Source: Treponema sp. (GTDB lineage Bacteria; Spirochaetota; Spirochaetia; Treponematales; Breznakiellaceae). Taken from it: DNA of 7,734 bases. The translations under genes were made by a program, and so were the position numbers. The DNA lies in the NCBI GenBank assembly GCA_031269405.1, contig JAISZE010000065.1, positions 1 to 7,734 on the forward strand. The letters are read 5' to 3'. This document shows positions 1 through 6,377 of the stretch, piece by piece. The notes below the pieces were generated by a model. The model ran no database searches. It was given only the letters and a program-made list of their open reading frames with translations, and was not told where the DNA came from. Within the stretch, counting starts at the first letter, position 1. Each line of letters starts with the position of its first letter.

Positions 1-9
1 GACTATTAC

Positions 10-16
10 CCTCCTT
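10..16 (-). promoter_or_regulatory. Shine-Dalgarno for a gene left of the window
   Basis: The minus strand reads AAGGAGG, within a purine-rich run, about 48 nt downstream of the predicted copy-1 transcript start. The start codon would lie just beyond the left edge. In copy 2 the identical site (176-182) is followed 12 nt later by an ATG at 163-161. Confidence 0.45.
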
Positions 17-70
17 CCTTCCTGCCTGCCTATTGACAGATAGTGATATACAACCTGCCAGGCTAGAAAA

Positions 71-99
71 ATCCTATCATGGAAATTTTTTTCTGTCAA
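71..99 (-). promoter_or_regulatory. Leftward sigma-70 promoter in repeat copy 1
   Basis: On the minus strand there is a perfect -35 TTGACA (94-99), a 17-bp spacer and a -10 TAGGAT (71-76) preceded by TG at the extended -10 position (TGaTAGGAT). A/T tracts lie just upstream (101-127), as an UP-like element would. Predicted transcript start is near position 64. Transcription would run left out of the window, with a strong Shine-Dalgarno at 10-16. Spacing and matches are read directly from the sequence; activity is inferred. Confidence 0.6.
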
Positions 100-133
100 G
101 CCCAAAAATCGCTTTTTTCACAAAAAACCGAAT

Positions 134-163
134 TTAACACAAAGAACTACGAGACCTTTTCAT
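134..163 (-). other. 9-codon mini-ORF after the copy 2 leader
   Basis: After the copy 2 Shine-Dalgarno (176-182), an ATG at 163-161 opens a frame encoding MKRSRSSLC and then TAA at 136-134. The 12-nt spacing is longer than ideal. It is either the truncated 5' end of the duplicated gene, a short upstream peptide, or chance. No function can be assigned. Confidence 0.25.
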
Positions 164-236
164 TCAGACTATTACCCTCCTTCCTTCCTGCCTGCCTATT
201 GACAGATAGTGATATACAACCTGCCAGACTAGGAAA

Positions 237-265
237 ATCCTATCATGGAAATCTTCTTCCGTCAA
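237..265 (-). promoter_or_regulatory. Leftward sigma-70 promoter in repeat copy 2
   Basis: This is the duplicate of the copy-1 promoter: -35 TTGACG (260-265), 17-bp spacer, -10 TAGGAT (237-242) with the TG extension. One of the seven transitions changes the last -35 base from A to G, so it should be somewhat weaker than copy 1. Predicted start is near 230. It lies downstream of the kinase terminator, so it would start new transcription rather than continue the kinase transcript. Confidence 0.5.
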
Positions 266-323
266 GCCTAAAAATCACTTTTTTACAAAAAATATGAAAA
301 AATACTATCCTGCCTCTATACAA

Positions 324-356
324 GCGAATAGTAAAAGCTGCCCCAGGCGGCGGCTT
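324..356 (-). terminator. Rho-independent terminator of the kinase gene
   Basis: On the minus strand an 8-bp stem with one C/A mismatch (arms 349-356 and 335-342, loop 343-348) is followed by CTTTTACTATT. The upstream arm overlaps the kinase TAA codon (357-355), an economical arrangement. The U-tract is interrupted, so efficiency may be moderate. Confidence 0.6.
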
Positions 357-1494
357 ATGCCTCTTTATCCCGCAAGGCGTTCACTATCGTTTCCGCTTCG
401 TCCCAATGGGCGTCTATGGAACGGATCAGAGCAATCTGGTTCCTTGAGCGGTCCAGGTTGTGATCCGGCCTGGCTATATGGTAGTAATGATCCCCTTCCA
501 GGTAATCCGTGAGGAACCTGAGGGCCATTATATGGGTAAGGTTCCGGCCTGATTCGGTCAGAAGGCCGTATTCCCTGGGGATGAGGAAGTCCCAGGCTTC
601 AGAAAGGTAGCCTTCCAGGAGGGCCCTGAAATAAACGGTATCGAACTGTACCAGGGAAAGGTCCCGCTCGTCTTCTTCCGCCCTGGTGGAAACGGTCCGT
701 ATAAGATCCCCTACATCAAAGAGGCTGGTTCCGGGCATGACGGTGTCGAGGTCGATGATGCAGAGGGCCTCGCCGCTCGCTTCGTCAAGCAGTATATTGT
801 TCATCTTGGCATCGTTATGGCAGATCCGTTCCGGGATAGAGCCTTCCCTCATGGAGCGTATAAGCACGCCGCCCCGTTCCTCGTTTTCCAGAAGGAAGGC
901 GATCTCTTTTTCGCAGATCCTCGCGCGGTTAGAGGCATCCCGCTTCAGGGACTCATGGAAACGGGCATAACGGGTTTCCATGTTGTGAAAATCCGGTATA
1001 GTCTCGTGCAGCCTGGAACCGGGAAGATCCGCCACCTGCTTCTGGAAGCCTCCGATGCTTTTTCCCAGGACTCTTGCTTCCTCAGGGGATCCCGCCAGTT
1101 CCAGGGCCCGGACCCCTTCGATAAAGCAGTATGTCCGCCACCAGCCCCCTTCGGCGTCCCGTACCCAGGGTTTTCCGTCCCTGGAGGGGACGACAGTCAG
1201 GGTCCGGCGGCTCCGGCCCCCCAGGTTCCTGGCTGCCAGCTTTTCCCTGATATGCCTGGTAACCCGTTCGATGTTTTCCATTACCTCATCGGGCCGTGTA
1301 AAGACATGATCGTTTATCCGCTGGTGGGTATACCGGACGCTGCTCCCGGCCTGGTTCCAGCGGGAGAGAAAGGTATCATTAATGTGCCCCTTCCCAAAAG
1401 GCGTCAATTCTTCAAATTCTCCATAAATGGAGAATTTGCCAAGAATCTCCGCAAGCAGTGTAGTTTTTTGTCTTACTATTGCATTTGTTATCAT
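355..1494 (-). CDS. NahK-like sugar 1-kinase (APH/choline-kinase fold)
   Basis: The 379-aa product belongs to the phosphotransferase (APH) superfamily and most resembles bifidobacterial N-acetylhexosamine 1-kinase (NahK/LnpB, about 360 aa), as recalled rather than searched. NahK phosphorylates GlcNAc or GalNAc at C1 with ATP in the cytoplasm. Visible motifs are an N-terminal PFGKGHIND loop (residues 32-40, nucleotide-binding lobe), a GGWWRTYCFIEG segment (116-127), the catalytic-loop signature CHNDAKMNNIL (225-235, D228 the expected catalytic base), the metal-binding IIDLDTVMPG (246-255), and a conserved FDVGDLIR (259-266). The C-terminal MALRFLTDYLEGDHYY (323-338) also matches NahK. Length is normal and no motif is broken. 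The ATG has no Shine-Dalgarno; its promoter places the transcript start at the ATG. It is divergent from the chemotaxis gene. Exact sugar specificity is unknown; related kinases act on other aminosugars, hexoses or small alcohols. Confidence 0.88.
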   Translation of the reverse strand: MITNAIVRQKTTLLAEILGKFSIYGEFEELTPFGKGHINDTFLSRWNQAGSSVRYTHQRINDHVFTRPDEVMENIERVTRHIREKLAARNLGGRSRRTLTVVPSRDGKPWVRDAEGGWWRTYCFIEGVRALELAGSPEEARVLGKSIGGFQKQVADLPGSRLHETIPDFHNMETRYARFHESLKRDASNRARICEKEIAFLLENEERGGVLIRSMREGSIPERICHNDAKMNNILLDEASGEALCIIDLDTVMPGTSLFDVGDLIRTVSTRAEEDERDLSLVQFDTVYFRALLEGYLSEAWDFLIPREYGLLTESGRNLTHIMALRFLTDYLEGDHYYHIARPDHNLDRSRNQIALIRSIDAHWDEAETIVNALRDKEA

Positions 1495-1500
1495 TTTTTG

Positions 1501-1529
1501 ATTATAATTTCATATTATAAATTGGTCAA
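1501..1529 (-). promoter_or_regulatory. Kinase promoter, predicted leaderless start
   Basis: The minus strand carries -35 TTGACC (1524-1529), exactly 17 bp of spacer, and a perfect -10 TATAAT (1501-1506). Only CAAAAA separates the -10 from the ATG at 1494, so a normal start 7 nt after the -10 falls on the A of the start codon. A second TATAAT lies at 1514-1519, without a good -35. The lack of any Shine-Dalgarno before the ATG agrees with leaderless translation. Confidence 0.65.
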
Positions 1530-1541
1530 ATGGCAATTGAC

Positions 1542-1549
1542 GCCGATAC
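1542..1549 (+). promoter_or_regulatory. Candidate sigma-28 (FliA) -10 element of mcp
   Basis: GCCGATAC matches the flagellar sigma-28 -10 consensus GCCGATAA at 7 of 8 positions, and lies about 40 nt before the GTG of the chemotaxis receptor gene, a typical FliA target. The -35 half is not convincing: TAAATTGG (1518-1525) is 16 bp away and TCAAATGG (1526-1533) is 8 bp away, against an expected 11. The call therefore rests on the -10 and the gene class. Confidence 0.35.
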
Positions 1550-1576
1550 ACGTATATAAAACGTTCTTCGATTCCC

Positions 1577-1584
1577 AAAGGGGG
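1577..1584 (+). promoter_or_regulatory. Shine-Dalgarno fixing the mcp GTG start
   Basis: AAAGGGGG ends 5 nt before the GTG at 1590, which supports the GTG as the start. The encoded N-terminus then has the short basic stretch and hydrophobic helix expected of a receptor. Confidence 0.6.
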
Positions 1585-1589
1585 TAAAA

Positions 1590-3653
1590 GTGAGTCTCGC
1601 TAAAAGGGTTTCTCTATTGATTGGTATTCTGGTGCTGGCAGTGTCACTCAGCATGGGGCTTATAGCTCTTTTTGTTGCCTCCGGCATTGTGGAAAACACT
1701 GCGGAAACCACCCTTATAAACCAGGCCGAAATTGGGGCGGAACTGGTACAGAACAACATCCAGAACCAGTTGAACATACTCCAGGAGCTGGCCAACCGCG
1801 CCCGGGTCCAGGGCATGGTCTGGGAAAACCAGGTGGATGGCCTCAAAAACGACATCGAACGCACGGGATTTCTGGAAATGGGCGTGGTAAGTCCTAACGG
1901 AGACGTGCGCTATATCATAGACGGTTCCACCAGCAACCTGGCCGACCGGGACTATGTGCAGAAAGCCCTGTCGGGCCGCCAGGCGGTTTCGGACGTGCTC
2001 ATCAGCCGGGTCATCAACAAACCGGTAGTCATGTACGCCGTTCCCATCACCCAGGGAAATAAGGTAGCGGGCGCCCTTGTCGCCCGGAAGGACGCCAACT
2101 CTTTAAGCGATATTACCAAGACGGTAAAAATGGGGGCTACAGGGTATTCCTACATTATCAACTCCATGGGGGTTTTCATCGCCCACCCGGACAGCAGTCT
2201 GGTGGTGAGCCAGTTTAACCCTATAGAAGCATCCAAGAACGACCCTTCCCTCAAGTCCCTAGCCTCTTCCATAGAAACCGCGCTCAAAGAAAAACAAGGG
2301 CTTGTCAGATATTTTTATAACAACAGAAATATGTTTGTAGGCTATATCCCTATACCGGATTTTAACTGGACACTCATGGTAACCATCGCTTATGACGAGC
2401 TGGTCTCGGGTGTCAGAAGCCTTAGGATCATCATTTTCATCCTTGTGGCGGTATTTATGATCATCGGCCTCGCCGTGGCGGTGCTTATTGGCCGCTCTGT
2501 GGCCAGGCCTATCATCAAAATGATCCCGGTTCTGGAAAAAGTTTCCAACGGCGACCTTACGGAAAAATTGGAAATCACGTCTAAAGACGAGATCGGCGCT
2601 ATGTCGGAAAAGTTCAATATCTCCATAGAGAGCCTTGCCCGGATGGTGCAGACAACCCAGCAGGCGGCGGAGAAGCTGGAGTCTATGGCTGACGATCTTT
2701 TCTCTACCGTGAACACCACCACTACGGCTATCAATCAGATAGTGGGCAGCATCACTGGGGTCAAGGAAAAAACCATAAGCCAGGCGGCGTCGGTTACCGA
2801 GACTTCCGCCACTATGGAGGAATCAAAAAGCCATACCGAAAGGCTCAACAGTTCCATCGAAAGCCAGAGCGCTGCGGTAGTGGAATCCTCTTCAGCTATT
2901 GAGGAAATGGTGGCTAATATCAAATCCGTGGCGGACATCCTGACCAGAAATTCAGCTTCCATGCAGGAGCTCCTCAAGGCCTCCGAATCAGGCCGCGACG
3001 GTGTTCAGGGGGTGGTGGACATTATGAAGACCCTGGAAGAAGCCTCCAACGGTCTTATCGAGGCCAGTTCCATGATTCAGAGCATAGCCCAGCAGACCAA
3101 CCTCCTGGCCATGAACGCCGCTATTGAAGCCGCCCACGCCGGGGAAGCGGGCCGGGGTTTCGCGGTAGTAGCCGATGAGATCCGCAAGCTGGCCGAGAAT
3201 TCCTCCATTCAGGGCAAGTCCATCTCCACAGTGCTCAATAACCTGAAAAACCAAATCAACACCGCCACAAGCCTTTCCAGCGAAAGCCAGGAACGGTTCA
3301 GCAATATCCTTTCCCTTTTGGACCAGGTGAGGAATCAGGAAGCGGTGATCAAAGGCGCCATGGACGAGCAGACAGCGGGTTCCACCCAGATACTCCAGGC
3401 TATGCGGGAGATCAACGAGATCACCAGCCAGGTCAAGAACGGTTCCGCTGAAATGATGAACGCCAACGCAACGATCGCAACGGAAATGAGCCGCCTTGCG
3501 GGGGCCACAGAGGAGATGAGCGTCGAAATGGACGCTATCGCCGGGAACACCGGCCAGATAAGCGGCGCTGTGAACAAGCTGAGTGAAATCACCGGGAACA
3601 CCAGGGAAAGCGTAAGCAACCTGGCCGTGGAAGTCGCGAAGTTCAGGATTTAG
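1590..3653 (+). CDS. Methyl-accepting chemotaxis protein with Cache-type sensor
   Basis: The 687-aa transmembrane receptor senses a ligand outside the inner membrane and controls the CheA/CheW complex and flagellar rotation. Order of parts: short basic N-terminus (MSLAKR), TM1 about residues 8-31, periplasmic double-Cache-like sensor about 35-275 (helical start, then a PAS-like beta core with [11 protein letters not shown] at 99-109 and a second module around [17 protein letters not shown], 184-200), TM2 about 278-300, HAMP about 301-353 (with SVARPI), and a long coiled-coil cytoplasmic domain. The highly conserved CheA/CheW-binding hairpin tip is at about 500-537 ([20 protein letters not shown], then [16 protein letters not shown]). 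Q/E-rich segments such as TETSATMEE (403-411) and [10 protein letters not shown] (638-647) are likely methylation regions. There is no C-terminal CheR-tethering pentapeptide; it ends AKFRI. The ligand is not readable. Divergent from the kinase gene and convergent with the transporter operon. Confidence 0.95.
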   Translation: MSLAKRVSLLIGILVLAVSLSMGLIALFVASGIVENTAETTLINQAEIGAELVQNNIQNQLNILQELANRARVQGMVWENQVDGLKNDIERTGFLEMGVVSPNGDVRYIIDGSTSNLADRDYVQKALSGRQAVSDVLISRVINKPVVMYAVPITQGNKVAGALVARKDANSLSDITKTVKMGATGYSYIINSMGVFIAHPDSSLVVSQFNPIEASKNDPSLKSLASSIETALKEKQGLVRYFYNNRNMFVGYIPIPDFNWTLMVTIAYDELVSGVRSLRIIIFILVAVFMIIGLAVAVLIGRSVARPIIKMIPVLEKVSNGDLTEKLEITSKDEIGAMSEKFNISIESLARMVQTTQQAAEKLESMADDLFSTVNTTTTAINQIVGSITGVKEKTISQAASVTETSATMEESKSHTERLNSSIESQSAAVVESSSAIEEMVANIKSVADILTRNSASMQELLKASESGRDGVQGVVDIMKTLEEASNGLIEASSMIQSIAQQTNLLAMNAAIEAAHAGEAGRGFAVVADEIRKLAENSSIQGKSISTVLNNLKNQINTATSLSSESQERFSNILSLLDQVRNQEAVIKGAMDEQTAGSTQILQAMREINEITSQVKNGSAEMMNANATIATEMSRLAGATEEMSVEMDAIAGNTGQISGAVNKLSEITGNTRESVSNLAVEVAKFRI

Positions 3654-3661
3654 CGGAAGTT

Positions 3662-3720
3662 GGGGCTGTCCAGGAAGTTGATTGCTTCCCGGCCAGCCCC
3701 CTTGCATTTGCTTTCGTTTC
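3662..3720 (+). terminator. mcp terminator hairpin, possibly bidirectional
   Basis: Just after the mcp stop, GGGGCTG (3662-3668) pairs with CAGCCCC (3694-3700), with an inner GGAAG/CTTCC stem (3673-3677 and 3685-3689), 2 bp between two mismatches, and a 7-nt loop. A moderately T-rich tail (CTTGCATTTGCTTTCGTTTC) follows on the plus strand. On the minus strand one mismatch becomes a G-U pair, so the hairpin could also end the transporter transcript, but no U-tract follows on that side. Confidence 0.6.
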
Positions 3721-3734
3721 GTTGAAAATTTAGT

Positions 3735-3807
3735 AACATTCGGCTCAACTTCGGCCCAATGTTCTTCGTTGCTGTCCGCCGGCGCAGTGCGTCAGCGAAC
3801 ATCCTTT
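3735..3807. other. Structured intergenic segment, unassigned
   Basis: Between the mcp terminator and the solute-binding gene lies a segment with an 11-bp direct repeat (TTCGGCTCAA and TTCGGCCCAA) and a long imperfect inverted repeat, ATGTTC (3759-3764) with GAACAT (3797-3802), extended by GCTG/CAGC (3771-3774 and 3793-3796). The loop includes a GC-rich GCCGGC core. There is no U-tract on either strand, so it is a poor intrinsic terminator. A dispersed intergenic repeat is possible. Confidence 0.4.
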
Positions 3808-3831
3808 GTTTCCGTAGTCCGTTACAATCGC

Positions 3832-5385
3832 TTATTTCTTGGAAGCGACGAACGCGTTAACCTGCTTCTGGACTTCGGCCTTGATCTTGTCAATGCCGTT
3901 GGCCTTCAGTTTGGCCGCAAAATCGGTGCAGAGCTGGTCAACTTCGGCGGCGGAATTGGCGCGTCCTTTCTCCAGGGTCTCTCCGAATTCTTTCATCACA
4001 TTGGCGCAGGCAGCGATTTCGTTTTGGATAGCCGAGGGGTTTACGGAGAGCCCGAAAGCTGTCGAGAATTTCGCTTCATCCGTGAACTGGAGCAGCTTCG
4101 TCATCATGATGTTATTGGGTCCCGCCAGATTCGAGGGCGCCTTGACCAGGAACATGTTGCCCCGCCAGAGGGGGAACCAGTCGTACATGCCCCGGTTCGA
4201 GGGATCGCTGTTCTTGTCGGTCATCTGCATTTCGCCATTGGCATCGTAATTCCAGTGGTAGCCTTCAATACCGAAGGTGAAGAGGGTCGAGAGTACCGGA
4301 TCGGTCTGGGTCTCTTCAATCCACATCATGTGGCGCTCAGGATTCTTGCTCTTGGGCGAAATGGCCTGAGAACAGGAGTAGATCATCCCGGCGGTCGCCC
4401 ATGTCCGGTCCGGGTCAAGAAGAGCCGAATCCCAGTTGTTGCTCAGGTAATCTTTAGGAACGTACGTATCGCCCCATTGGGCCCACATGAACATATTGCC
4501 CGACTGCCGCCAGGTGTTGTCTTTTCCATCGTCATAATTGTCAGCCACGAGACCCTTCTGTACCATCCGGAACCGGGCCTGGGCGTATTCGCGGAAAGCC
4601 TGGGATTCATAGAGGCAGAAAACCGTGTTTTCATCGTAGCCGGGAATGTCCATAATGCCCTTGATGTTGAGTACCGCGAGGCCGTTTCCGACCAGATCGT
4701 CAATAGCGAATTCCTGGGGGTTAAGACTCCAGTCTCCAATGATGGGTTCGACCACTTTGCCGTAAACCGCGTCCCGTTTTGCCTTGACCCCTTCGAGCCA
4801 GGTTTCCCACTTGGACCAGCTATGGGGAGGGGGGGCCGTCGACAGATCGATGCCGAGCCGGTTCAGCATAGTCTCGTTGTAATATGCGCCCATAATGTAG
4901 ATGTTATCTTTGTAGGCGGGTATACAGTAGATTTTTCCGTTGACTCTCATGGCGTCCCAGAATTCCTTGGAAAATTCCGCCTTGGTGCCGGGAGCGTACT
5001 TATCGATGAGATCATCCAGGGCGAGATACGCGCCTTGGCCGGCGTTAACCACATAGTTTACGGTGTCGGCGATGCCGAAATCCTGTCCAGCAGCGACCAT
5101 GGTCGCAAGACGTTCTGCCAGCGCTTCCGGGGAACCGAGGATATTCAGATTGACCTTCATGTTAAGCTTGGGTTTTATGTACTCGTTCGCCCAGTCCCAG
5201 ACCATGGCGAGATCCCGCCTGTTGGTCGTTTGGTACATGTAGGTTTCAAATTCGACCGGCGCAAGATCGCCGTATTTGGGGTGGTGCACCACACTTGACG
5301 AAGCGTTGTCTTTGCCTCCGCCCGCAAACAGGGGAGCGCTCAATATTGTGAACGCCGCAAGAACCGAAAAAACTGTTTTCTTCAT
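3832..5385 (-). CDS. ABC transporter solute-binding protein, LplA-like
   Basis: The 517-aa extracytoplasmic binding protein would capture a carbohydrate in the periplasm and deliver it to the LplB/LplC permeases encoded just upstream. Residues 1-21 form a signal peptide (MKKTVFSVLA, hydrophobic core, APLFA, then GGGKD). There is no lipobox cysteine, so cleavage by signal peptidase I and a soluble protein are likely, unlike the Bacillus LplA lipoprotein. The long, tryptophan- and tyrosine-rich body and the segment LFTFGIEGYHWNYDANG (368-384) fit the large LplA/family-1 group, as does a helical C-terminus (455-517) containing GIDKIKAEVQKQVNAF. Length is near the usual ~500 aa. The start has a strong Shine-Dalgarno (AAGAGGAGA, about 5 nt before ATG). 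It is the third gene of the operon, 58 bp after the lplC stop. Substrate is not identifiable; oligosaccharides are typical. Confidence 0.9.
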   Translation of the reverse strand: MKKTVFSVLAAFTILSAPLFAGGGKDNASSSVVHHPKYGDLAPVEFETYMYQTTNRRDLAMVWDWANEYIKPKLNMKVNLNILGSPEALAERLATMVAAGQDFGIADTVNYVVNAGQGAYLALDDLIDKYAPGTKAEFSKEFWDAMRVNGKIYCIPAYKDNIYIMGAYYNETMLNRLGIDLSTAPPPHSWSKWETWLEGVKAKRDAVYGKVVEPIIGDWSLNPQEFAIDDLVGNGLAVLNIKGIMDIPGYDENTVFCLYESQAFREYAQARFRMVQKGLVADNYDDGKDNTWRQSGNMFMWAQWGDTYVPKDYLSNNWDSALLDPDRTWATAGMIYSCSQAISPKSKNPERHMMWIEETQTDPVLSTLFTFGIEGYHWNYDANGEMQMTDKNSDPSNRGMYDWFPLWRGNMFLVKAPSNLAGPNNIMMTKLLQFTDEAKFSTAFGLSVNPSAIQNEIAACANVMKEFGETLEKGRANSAAEVDQLCTDFAAKLKANGIDKIKAEVQKQVNAFVASKK

Positions 5386-5443
5386 AACAATCTCCTCTTA
5401 AAAATATATCAACCCTACGGGCCGATGCCGGGATAACGGGGTC
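5386..5443 (-). promoter_or_regulatory. lplC to binding-protein spacer with strong RBS
   Basis: The 58-bp gap holds an AT-rich stretch and then the AAGAGGAGA ribosome-binding site just before the ATG. No terminator or convincing promoter is visible. The RBS is the best in the operon, which would help produce the binding protein in excess over the permeases. Confidence 0.5.
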
Positions 5444-6367
5444 TTACTCTTTAATGCTTCCTATGGTAAGACCGGTGATAAAATAACGCTGAAAGAACGG
5501 ATAAGCGAAAAGCATGGGGAAAATGACCACCAGGGTACAGGCCATGCGCATATTGTCAGTCGGCATGGATCTGAGCAGGGCCATGCCTTCGTGGGACATA
5601 GCAAGCCGCGAATTGTTCCGCAAAAAATCAATGTTGTTTTGCAAATTCACAAGGAAGGTCTGCAGGGGAACCAGTTTCGGTTTGGTAATGTATAGCATCC
5701 CCGTAAACCAGTCGTTCCAGCGGCCGACGATGTTGAACAGCCCGATGGTCGCCAGGCCCGCCTTGTACAGGGGCAGTACGATTCTGAAATAGATGGTCCA
5801 GTGGCCAGCCCCGTCAATCTTCGCCGATTCAAAAAGGGCTTCGGAAATGGAGGTTTTTAGAAATGTTCTGAGGATGATTACATTATAAGCGTTGATAAGG
5901 CCCGGCAGGAGAAAAACCCATATCGTATTATCGATATGGAGATACTGGGTGTAGAGAATATAACTGGGCACGAGGCCGCCGGAAAAGAGCATGGTGAAGA
6001 AAAGCGTCCAGGTCAGAAACCGGCGCAGGGGAAGGTCCCGCTGACTTATGACGTACGCGTAGAGAGTCATGACGAAAAGACTCATCACCGTTCCCGCAAC
6101 GGAATAGAATATGGTGATTAGATACGAATCGATAATCTGATCGCCGCTTTTCGCCAGGTATTCGTAGGCCTGGAGGGACCACTCGGAGGGAAAAAAGGTG
6201 TAGCCCGAATAGACGATGGAATTGGCGCTCGAAAAGGAAACGATCACCACCAGCACGACCGGCAGCACGATAACGAGACCGATAACAAAGAGAAACAGGA
6301 GAAAAAAGTTGTTCCATCTCCAGGAAATTTTGGTCAGGTTCCCGGCCCCTGTCGTTTCTTTCGCCAT
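5444..6367 (-). CDS. lplC: ABC sugar permease, LplC/YtcP type
   Basis: The 307-aa inner-membrane permease subunit (CUT1/MalG-like, binding-protein-dependent transport family) forms a heterodimeric channel with the LplB protein. About six hydrophobic helices are visible, beginning at 21-44, 84-106 and 119-139. The EAA loop that docks on the ATPase is at 176-199: ESAKIDGAGHWTIYFRIVLP, with the invariant glycine at 186 and the LP pair at 198-199. The product ends TGLTIGSIKE, where the '(L)T.G..K(G)' ending is characteristic of this permease type. The start is supported by a TAGGAG Shine-Dalgarno that overlaps the TAG stop of lplB; 10 bp separate the two genes, suggesting coupled translation. Confidence 0.94.
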   Translation of the reverse strand: MAKETTGAGNLTKISWRWNNFFLLFLFVIGLVIVLPVVLVVIVSFSSANSIVYSGYTFFPSEWSLQAYEYLAKSGDQIIDSYLITIFYSVAGTVMSLFVMTLYAYVISQRDLPLRRFLTWTLFFTMLFSGGLVPSYILYTQYLHIDNTIWVFLLPGLINAYNVIILRTFLKTSISEALFESAKIDGAGHWTIYFRIVLPLYKAGLATIGLFNIVGRWNDWFTGMLYITKPKLVPLQTFLVNLQNNIDFLRNNSRLAMSHEGMALLRSMPTDNMRMACTLVVIFPMLFAYPFFQRYFITGLTIGSIKE

Positions 6368-6377
6368 ACCCCCGCTC

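Larger units (their letters stand above)
1..292. repeat. Two-copy direct repeat (~127 bp unit, 166-bp period)
   Basis: Copy 1 is 1-127 and copy 2 is 167-292. The first 60 bases are identical. The remainder differs by seven substitutions (copy-1 positions 62, 67, 87, 90, 94, 103, 111), all transitions, plus one single-base deletion in copy 2 inside a poly-T stretch. Copy 1 starts exactly at the window edge, so the repeat may extend left or be part of a longer array. The unit carries promoter and ribosome-binding signals on the minus strand, listed separately. No transposase or terminal inverted repeats accompany it. This 1-354 stretch otherwise lacks a credible gene; the short open frames across it are low-complexity and lack support. 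Confidence 0.93.

Noticed and set aside
79..512. Two 72-codon plus-strand frames in the left repeat region
   Set aside because: The first is built from the repeat sequence and T-rich tracts; the second overlaps the kinase terminator and C-terminus. Neither has a ribosome-binding site or protein-like composition.
1537..1560. TTGACG with TATAAA as a sigma-70 promoter for mcp
   Set aside because: The spacer is only 12 bp, too short for a sigma-70 promoter.
817..1587. A 256-codon frame on the plus strand across the kinase gene
   Set aside because: Antisense to conserved kinase motifs and runs over both divergent promoters; proline/glycine-rich with no recognisable domain.
2988..3707. A 239-codon frame on the minus strand within mcp
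   Set aside because: Antisense to the conserved signalling domain of the receptor; the apparent protein has no family features.
4829..4835. Run of seven G in the solute-binding gene as a phase-variable tract
   Set aside because: Seven bases is short for efficient slippage and it encodes an ordinary proline run in an intact gene.
3682..5298. A 538-codon open frame on the plus strand, antisense to the solute-binding protein gene
   Set aside because: It is the mirror of a real gene of the LplA type with a strong ribosome-binding site; the translated frame is repetitive, has no recognisable domain and lacks a start signal. High-GC antisense frames are often open.
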